This document shows positions 58,265-64,000 of a DNA stretch of 64,000 nucleotides, piece by piece; the stretch's first letter is position 1, and every line of letters starts with the position of its first letter. Position numbers and translations under genes: made by a program. The notes beneath the pieces are model-generated. The model ran no database searches. It worked only from the letters and a program-made list of their open reading frames with translations, and had not been told where the DNA came from. The stretch is from Brevundimonas sp. (GTDB taxonomy: Bacteria > Pseudomonadota > Alphaproteobacteria > Caulobacterales > Caulobacteraceae), in assembly GCF_030704825.1 (NCBI RefSeq), contig NZ_JAUYNX010000033.1, positions 30,380-94,379 on the forward strand, given 5' to 3'.

Positions 58265-60283
58265 TCAGGCGGATCGGGTCTCGCATGAACGGGACAGGTC
58301 GCCGGACAGCACGGCGCGAAGGCGCGCGGCCAGTTCCGCGCGCTTGTAGGGTTTGTCGATCAGCGGAAAGTCATGCGGCTCGTGCCGGGCGGTTTCGCCG
58401 AGATAGCCCGAGGTGAGCAGGACCTGCAGGTTCGGCCTCAGCGCCACGGCGCGCCGGGCCAGTTCGATGCCGTTCATGCCGCCGGGCATGACCACGTCCG
58501 AGAACAGCAGGTCGTACGGCCGGTCGCTCTCGAGGCGCTCCATGGCGGCGGCGGCGTCGCCCGCCACGTCGCAGTCGTACCCCAGATCGACCAGCAGATC
58601 GACGCACAGCTTCAGGACCGCCGGGTCGTCCTCGACCACGAGGACGCTCTCGGAGCCGTTTTCGACCTCGGCCGCCGGCGCGGCGCCGGCGGATCGGATC
58701 GGCCTCGCGTCCGTCAGCGGAAGACGCAGCTCGAACGCCGCCCCCTGGCCCGGCGCGCTGGAGACCTCGACCTGGCCGCCCGACTGGGAGACGAACCCGT
58801 ACACCTGCGACAGGCCGAGGCCCGATCCGCCGCCCACTTCCTTGGTAGTGTAGAAGGGCTCGAACGCGCGCGCGGCGACCTCGCCGGTCATGCCGGCGCC
58901 CGTGTCCCGCACGACGATGCGGGCGCGCGCCTCCTCCGGCGACGCGGGCCCTTCGGACTCGATGGTCAGCAGGCCGACGCCCTCCATCGCGTCCCGCGCG
59001 TTGACGGCCAGATTGAGCAGGGCCGTTTCAAGATGGGTCGGGTCCAGGTGGGCGTAGAGCGGTTCGGCGGACAGCCTGAGCTCGATGGTGACCCCCTCCC
59101 CCACGGCCTGCTGCATCAGCGGCGCGAAATTCCGGATCAGGGCGTTGAGGTCGACCGTTTCCGGGTTCAGCTTCTGACGTCGCGAGAAGGCCAGCAGCTG
59201 CCGGGTCAGGGTGTGTCCCCTTTCGGCGGCGGCGCGGATGGCGGCGAGATGTTTGACGACCCGGGGATCGTCCTCGACGCGCCGCAGCAGGATGTCGGCG
59301 TTGCCGAGGACGACGGTGAGCAGATTGTTGAAATCATGGGCGACGCCGCCCGTCAGCTGGCCGACCGCCTCCATCTTGCGCGCCTGGGTCAGCTGTTCCT
59401 CGAGCTGGCGCCGCTCGGTCACGTCGAGCAGGGTGCCGAGGATCTGGGCGGTCCCGTCCTCGCCGGCCGGCGTCCACACCCCCTGATCCAGAAAGATGCG
59501 ATATTCGCCGTCGGCGCAACGCCAGCGATACTCGCAGGCGTAGGACCCGGTTTCGGTCGCCTTCGTCAGACAGGCGACCACCCCGGCGACGTCGTCCGGA
59601 TGGATGCGATCCAGGCCGATTTCGGGCTCCTCCACGAACCGGCTCGACTCGAAACCCGTCATGGGCGCGATGCTGTCGCTGACGAACAGGGCACCGAAGG
59701 GATGGACGGTGGTCCGGGCGGTGAAGACCACCGGCAGGGATCTCAGTATGGCGTCCTGGCGCTCGCGCGTGCGCCGCAGCGCCAGTTCCGCTTCCAGCCG
59801 GGCCTCGCTGATCCGGGCGTTCTCCCGCAGCAGGGCGTGGCGTTCTTCGGCCTGTCGGCGCACCTCCAACGTCTTGAGGTGAAGATCGACCAGGATCGAC
59901 ACCTTGGACCGGAGGATGAAAGGATCCGCCGGCTTGAACACGACGTCGACCGCGCCGACCGTATAGGCCTGAAATATGTGCGCCTCGTCCCGGAACACGG
60001 CGGTGACGAAGACGATGGGCGTATCCCGGATGCGCGGATGCTCGCGGATCAGCCTCGCGGTCTCGTAGCCGTCCATGCCGGGCATGTGCAGGTCCAGCAG
60101 GATGACGGCGAACTCCTGGGTCAGCAGAAGCCGCAGGGCCTCCTCGCCCGATCGCGCGACGACCAGTTCGTGGCCCAGAATCTCCAGCGCCTCGGACGCG
60201 GCGAAGGCGTTGCGCTCGTCGTCGTCGACGATCAGCACCCGCGCCGACAGGGGGGACGAACCGGTCTTCGGGCGCCGCCGCAT
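58265..60283 (-). CDS. Hybrid histidine kinase (REC-PAS-HisKA-HATPase-REC), cytosolic
   Basis: A 672-residue soluble kinase from ATG 60283. REC1 has [17 protein letters not shown] and phospho-Asp in [12 protein letters not shown]. Coiled coil and PAS/PAC follow ([31 protein letters not shown]). HisKA is [20 protein letters not shown], then HATPase with [29 protein letters not shown] and [16 protein letters not shown]-terminal REC has [14 protein letters not shown] and [14 protein letters not shown]. The ATG overlaps the upstream kinase stop by one base (TGATG), so both proteins are made together. There is no DNA-binding output domain. Confidence 0.9.
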   Translation of the reverse strand: MRRRPKTGSSPLSARVLIVDDDERNAFAASEALEILGHELVVARSGEEALRLLLTQEFAVILLDLHMPGMDGYETARLIREHPRIRDTPIVFVTAVFRDEAHIFQAYTVGAVDVVFKPADPFILRSKVSILVDLHLKTLEVRRQAEERHALLRENARISEARLEAELALRRTRERQDAILRSLPVVFTARTTVHPFGALFVSDSIAPMTGFESSRFVEEPEIGLDRIHPDDVAGVVACLTKATETGSYACEYRWRCADGEYRIFLDQGVWTPAGEDGTAQILGTLLDVTERRQLEEQLTQARKMEAVGQLTGGVAHDFNNLLTVVLGNADILLRRVEDDPRVVKHLAAIRAAAERGHTLTRQLLAFSRRQKLNPETVDLNALIRNFAPLMQQAVGEGVTIELRLSAEPLYAHLDPTHLETALLNLAVNARDAMEGVGLLTIESEGPASPEEARARIVVRDTGAGMTGEVAARAFEPFYTTKEVGGGSGLGLSQVYGFVSQSGGQVEVSSAPGQGAAFELRLPLTDARPIRSAGAAPAAEVENGSESVLVVEDDPAVLKLCVDLLVDLGYDCDVAGDAAAAMERLESDRPYDLLFSDVVMPGGMNGIELARRAVALRPNLQVLLTSGYLGETARHEPHDFPLIDKPYKRAELAARLRAVLSGDLSRSCETRSA

Positions 60284-63200
60284 CAAACAGCCGCCAGCTC
60301 GGGGGCGCCGGGCCGGTCGCCGGCCCCCAGCCGGTTGGCGTCCGTCCGCTGGATCGAGACCCGCATCACCGAGATCAGATAGTCGATATCGACCGGCTTG
60401 GAGACATAGTCCGATGCGCCCGCCTGGATGCATTTCAGCCGGTCGCCCTTCATCGCCTTGGCCGTGACCGCGATGATGGGCAGGTCGGCGAACTGGGCGA
60501 TGGAGCGGATTCCCCGCATCGTCTCGTAGCCGTCCATGTCCGGCATCATGATGTCGACGAGGACGACGTCGATCTCGGGGTGCTGGCGCAGCAGGTCGAG
60601 ACCGGCGCGACCGCTCTCGGCGTACAGCAGATCGACCCCGAACTCCTCGAGGGCGCTGGCCATGGAGAAGATGTTGCGGATGTCGTCGTCGATCACCAGG
60701 GCCGTGCGTCCGGTCAGGATGGCGTCTTCCTTGCGGGTTTGCGCCAGGGTGGTCCGGGCGGCTTCGGACAGCCGCTCCATGGGTTCGTGGAGCAGAAGGG
60801 TCGCCTGCTCCAGCAACTGGTCGGGCGTGCGCGCCATGCGCACGTGGCCCGCGAACACGGCCAGCCGCAGCCGGCGCTCGTCTTCCGCGCTCAACGGGTT
60901 CGGGGCGTAGACCACCGCGGGGCGTTCGGCCGCCTTCAGATAGTCGATGGCCTCCGGCACGGGCGTCGCGCCGGCGTCCACGATGAGGCTGTCGGAAGAG
61001 CGCAGCCGGAGCTTGCCGAGGCCCTTGAGGGCGTCCACCCGGACCAGGGCGCCGAAGGCGGCCTTGAGCGCATCGGCCGCCTGTCCCGGCTTTCCGATCA
61101 GGATCAGGCGGCGGCGGGCGACGGAGACGAATTTCTTCACCTCCTCCAGACTGGCCACCACCCCCTCGCGGTCGATCGGCTTGGGCGTGAATCCGAAGGC
61201 CCCGATGGCCAGCCCCAGCCCCGCCTGATCGTCGGCCGAGATGACATGCACCGGGATGTGGCGGGTCTCCGGCGTCCGCTTCAGCAGGTCCAGCAGGGCC
61301 AGGCCGTCCATATCGGGCAGGCCGACGTCGAGCATGATCGCCTGGGGACCGTACCGGCGCGCCAGCGAGGCCGCGGACGCCCCTTCCTGGGTGACCACGC
61401 CCTTGAATCCGCAATCCCTCACCAGGGCCAGCAGGATCGAGCCGAAGCGGGGGTCGTCCTCGACGATCAGGATCACCGCGTCCCCGGGCGCGATGGCCTC
61501 GCGGTCGTCGCTGACGGGCTCGACCGCCTCCGCCTCGCTCTCGGTCGGCGCCGTCCGCACCGTGATCATCCTCGAGGCCGCCTCGCGCCCGGAGAGGCCG
61601 GCAGGCACGGCCGTCGGACTGAAATTCAGGGGCAGGTACAAGGTGAAGGTGCTGCCCTTGTCGGGTTCGCTCTCCACCTTCAGCTCGCCGCCCAGGGTGC
61701 GGGTGATCTCGCGGCTGATGGACAGACCCAGGCCGGTGCCGCCGTATTTCCGGCTGGTGGTGCCGTCGGCCTGCTGGAAGGCCTCAAAGATGATGCGCTG
61801 CTTGTCTTCGGGAATGCCGATGCCGCTGTCCTGCACCGAGATGGCCAGCACCTGGCCCGCCTTGTTCAGGTGGTCGTTGCCGGCGTTCCAGCCGCCGTTG
61901 GCCCGATCGATCCGGAGCCGCACGGACCCGGCCGCGGTGAATTTGAAGGCGTTCGACAGCAGGTTCTTGATGATCTGCAGCAGCCGCTTGTCGTCGGTGT
62001 ACATCGACGGCGGCAGATCCGGGTCGATGTCGATGCTGAAGTCCAGCTTCTTGTCCTGGGCGATCTGGGCGAAGGTCCGCTGCATCTGGTCGCGCAGGGA
62101 TTCCAGGGCCGTCTCGCCGATATCCAGGGTGACCGTGCCGGACTCGATCTTGGACAGGTCGAGGATGTCGTTGATCAGGCCCAGCAGGTCCGATCCCGCG
62201 GCGTGGATGTTCTTGGCGAATTCGACCTGCTTCAGCGTCAGATTGCCCTGGGTGTTCTCGCTCAGCATCTTGGACAGGATCAGCAGGCTGTTCAGCGGCG
62301 TGCGCAGCTCGTGGCTCATATTGGCCAGGAACTCGGACTTGTATTTGGACGTCAGGGCCAGCTGTTCGGCCTTTTCCTCCAGCGCGAAACGGGCCTGCTC
62401 GACCTCGCGGTTCTTGGCCTCGACCTGCTTGTTCTGGGCCGAGAGCAGCACCGCCTTGTCTTCCAGCTCGGCGTTGGACTGCTGCAGCTCCTCCTGTTTG
62501 GCGCGCAGCAGCTCCTCCGACTGACGCAGGGACGCGGCCTGCTGTTCCAGCCGGTCGTTGGTGGTCTTCAGTTCCGCCTGCTGCGCCTGGAGTTCGGCGG
62601 TCAGGAGCTGGGACTGGGTCAGCAGGCCCTCGGTGCGCATGTTGGCGGCGATGGTGTTCAGCACGATGCCGATCGATTCCATCAGCTGGCTGAGGAACGA
62701 CTGGTGGGTTTCCGAGAACTCGCCGAAGGTGGCCAGCTCGATCACCGCCTTGACCTCGCCCTCGAACAGGGCCGGCAGGATGATGATGTTCAACGGGGCC
62801 GCCGCCCCCAGGCCCGAGCCGATCTGCACATAGTCCGCCGGCACATTGGTCAGCAGGATGCGCTCCTTCTCCTTGGCGCACTGGCCGATCAGGCTCTGGC
62901 CCAGCCGGAAGGTCGGCGACAGCTGTTCACGCTCGGTCGAGGCGTAGGCGGCCGCCAGCACCAGCACGGGATCGTCGGCCGCGTCCCGGTCGGACACATA
63001 GAAGACCGCGTGCTGGGCGTTGATCAGCGGAGCCAGTTCGGACAGCACCATGTTCGACACGGTGGCGAGGTCGCGCTCGCCCTGCAGCATCCGGGTGAAC
63101 CGGGCCAGGTTGGTCTTCAGCCAGTCCTGCTCGGTGTTCTTGGTCGTCTGCTCCTTCAGATTGCGGATCATCTCGTTGATGTTGTCCTTCAGCGCCGCGA

Positions 63201-64000
63201 CCTCGCCCGAGGCCTCGACGGTGATGGAGCGGGTCAACTCGCCCTTGGTCACCGCGGTCGACACCTCGGCGATGGCGCGGACCTGGGTGGTCAGGTTGCC
63301 GGCCAGCTGGTTGACGTTGTCGGTCAGGTCGCGCCACAGGCCGGCGGCGCCGGGCACCCTTGCCTGCCCGCCCAGCTTGCCCTCGATGCCCACCTCGCGG
63401 GCCACGTTGGTGACCTGGTCGGCGAAGATGGCCAGGGTCTCGATCATGCCGTTGATGGTGTCGGCGAGGGAGGCGATCTCGCCCTTGGCGTCCACGGTCA
63501 GCTTGCGCTTCAGGTCGCCGTTGGCCACGGCCGTCACCACGTCGGCGATGCCGCGCACCTGGCCGGTCAGGTTGGCGGCCATGAAGTTCACATTGTCGGT
63601 CAGATCCTTCCAGGTGCCGCCGACGCCTTCCACCCGGGCCTGGCCGCCCAGCTTGCCTTCGGTGCCGACCTCCTTGGCCACCCGGGTCACTTCCGAGGCG
63701 AAGGCGTTCAGCTGGTCCACCATGACGTTGATGGTGTTCTTCAGCTCGAGGATCTCGCCCTTCACGTCGACGGTTATCTTCTTGGACAGGTCGCCCTTGG
63801 CGACCGCGGTGGTCACCTCGGCGATGTTGCGCACCTGCCCTGTCAGGTTGCCGGCCATGAAGTTCACATTGTCGGTCAGGTCCTTCCACACACCCGACAC
63901 ACCGCGTACCTCCGCCTGGCCGCCGAGCTTTCCTTCGGTGCCGACCTCTCGCGCCACGCGCGTCACCTCACTGGCGAACGAGTTGAGCTGGTCGACCATC
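60283..64000 (-). CDS. Multi-HAMP hybrid histidine kinase with GAF and three REC domains (5' end outside window)
   Basis: At least 1239 residues; the start is beyond base 64000. At least four HAMP units of about 92 residues repeat ([34 protein letters not shown] and relatives). A linker precedes GAF ([19 protein letters not shown] to [15 protein letters not shown]), a long Gln/Glu coiled coil, HisKA ([19 protein letters not shown]) and HATPase ([32 protein letters not shown]). Three receiver-like segments follow: [11 protein letters not shown] with [11 protein letters not shown], a middle one without a clear phospho-Asp ([10 protein letters not shown]), and [10 protein letters not shown] with [12 protein letters not shown]. 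It overlaps the next kinase. Confidence 0.9.
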   Translation of the reverse strand, partial: MVDQLNSFASEVTRVAREVGTEGKLGGQAEVRGVSGVWKDLTDNVNFMAGNLTGQVRNIAEVTTAVAKGDLSKKITVDVKGEILELKNTINVMVDQLNAFASEVTRVAKEVGTEGKLGGQARVEGVGGTWKDLTDNVNFMAANLTGQVRGIADVVTAVANGDLKRKLTVDAKGEIASLADTINGMIETLAIFADQVTNVAREVGIEGKLGGQARVPGAAGLWRDLTDNVNQLAGNLTTQVRAIAEVSTAVTKGELTRSITVEASGEVAALKDNINEMIRNLKEQTTKNTEQDWLKTNLARFTRMLQGERDLATVSNMVLSELAPLINAQHAVFYVSDRDAADDPVLVLAAAYASTEREQLSPTFRLGQSLIGQCAKEKERILLTNVPADYVQIGSGLGAAAPLNIIILPALFEGEVKAVIELATFGEFSETHQSFLSQLMESIGIVLNTIAANMRTEGLLTQSQLLTAELQAQQAELKTTNDRLEQQAASLRQSEELLRAKQEELQQSNAELEDKAVLLSAQNKQVEAKNREVEQARFALEEKAEQLALTSKYKSEFLANMSHELRTPLNSLLILSKMLSENTQGNLTLKQVEFAKNIHAAGSDLLGLINDILDLSKIESGTVTLDIGETALESLRDQMQRTFAQIAQDKKLDFSIDIDPDLPPSMYTDDKRLLQIIKNLLSNAFKFTAAGSVRLRIDRANGGWNAGNDHLNKAGQVLAISVQDSGIGIPEDKQRIIFEAFQQADGTTSRKYGGTGLGLSISREITRTLGGELKVESEPDKGSTFTLYLPLNFSPTAVPAGLSGREAASRMITVRTAPTESEAEAVEPVSDDREAIAPGDAVILIVEDDPRFGSILLALVRDCGFKGVVTQEGASAASLARRYGPQAIMLDVGLPDMDGLALLDLLKRTPETRHIPVHVISADDQAGLGLAIGAFGFTPKPIDREGVVASLEEVKKFVSVARRRLILIGKPGQAADALKAAFGALVRVDALKGLGKLRLRSSDSLIVDAGATPVPEAIDYLKAAERPAVVYAPNPLSAEDERRLRLAVFAGHVRMARTPDQLLEQATLLLHEPMERLSEAARTTLAQTRKEDAILTGRTALVIDDDIRNIFSMASALEEFGVDLLYAESGRAGLDLLRQHPEIDVVLVDIMMPDMDGYETMRGIRSIAQFADLPIIAVTAKAMKGDRLKCIQAGASDYVSKPVDIDYLISVMRVSIQRTDANRLGAGDRPGAPELAAV
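63130..63999 (-). repeat. DNA-level repeat of HAMP units (~276-bp period)
   Basis: The HAMP-coding segment repeats about every 276 bases (92 codons) with high nucleotide identity, for example in the TGGCCGGCAA-type and GTTGGTGAC-type blocks. It reflects protein domain repetition, and could drive unequal recombination. Confidence 0.6.

Noticed and set aside
60283..61414. Upstream extension of the REC-PAS kinase frame
   Set aside because: It is antisense-free but lies in another frame of the multi-HAMP kinase gene; the real start is ATG 60283, overlapping that gene's stop.

Overview
This is a GC-rich alphaproteobacterial chromosome segment, most likely from the Caulobacterales (Brevundimonas/Caulobacter-like). 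The clues are the rpmH-rnpA-yidC-engB block, class I nrdA and nrdB at separate loci with GANTC (CcrM-type) sites upstream of both, many GTG/TTG starts, many Tat/lipoprotein signal peptides, and large hybrid histidine kinases. The taxonomic call is inference from gene content.

Layout. 1-5.8 kb: the end of a pirin, an M20 peptidase, an LLM-class oxidoreductase, an AT-richer pair of small unknown genes, an alpha/beta hydrolase and a lipoprotein. 5.8-8.9 kb: rpmH-rnpA-yidC-engB read leftward from a good sigma-70-type promoter. 8.9-15 kb: a TVP38-type membrane protein, an orphan sensor kinase, a secreted coiled-coil protein, a cytochrome b plus molybdopterin oxidoreductase pair and a carboxylesterase. 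15-26 kb: a Gfo/Idh dehydrogenase that seems to start at CTG, nrdB, a GST, a MASE1-type hybrid kinase, a nucleotidyltransferase and a phosphoesterase, VanZ, a GDT1-family Mn exporter preceded by a yybP-ykoY riboswitch, a PAP2 phosphatase and nrdA. 26-29.2 kb: an LpxR-like barrel, gamma-glutamyltransferase and tRNA-Arg(ACG).

29.16-44.39 kb is a 15.2-kb integrated island. It sits in the 3' end of the tRNA-Arg gene, is bounded by a 17-bp direct repeat, and carries its tyrosine integrase at the far end. Its cargo is a five-gene overlapping operon, hsdR-hsdM-hsdS followed by a Septu-like ATPase and HNH pair. It also holds an excisionase-like HTH with two small genes, a HUH-type Rep-like protein next to tandem repeats, a PD-(D/E)XK nuclease, an unknown protein, an XRE regulator with a clear palindromic operator, and a lipoprotein.

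44.5-53.5 kb holds a DUF6766-like protein and then a leftward RiPP (ribosomally made, post-translationally modified peptide) cluster. The genes are an AraC regulator, a lipoprotein zinc metallopeptidase, HlyD, a C39-peptidase ABC exporter, a precursor peptide and a radical SAM/SPASM enzyme. The precursor has a double-glycine-type (GA) leader. Its core has three perfectly spaced 8-residue repeats with the pattern S-[YF]-A-Q, which suggests three aromatic-X-Gln cyclophane crosslinks. This is the strongest candidate for an undescribed system. A decayed RND efflux-pump fragment follows it.

53.5-64 kb: an MFS transporter divergent from a GH3 beta-glucosidase and SMP-30 lactonase operon with a LacI-type operator, then two overlapping hybrid histidine kinases. 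The upstream kinase has tandem HAMP repeats and runs off the window.
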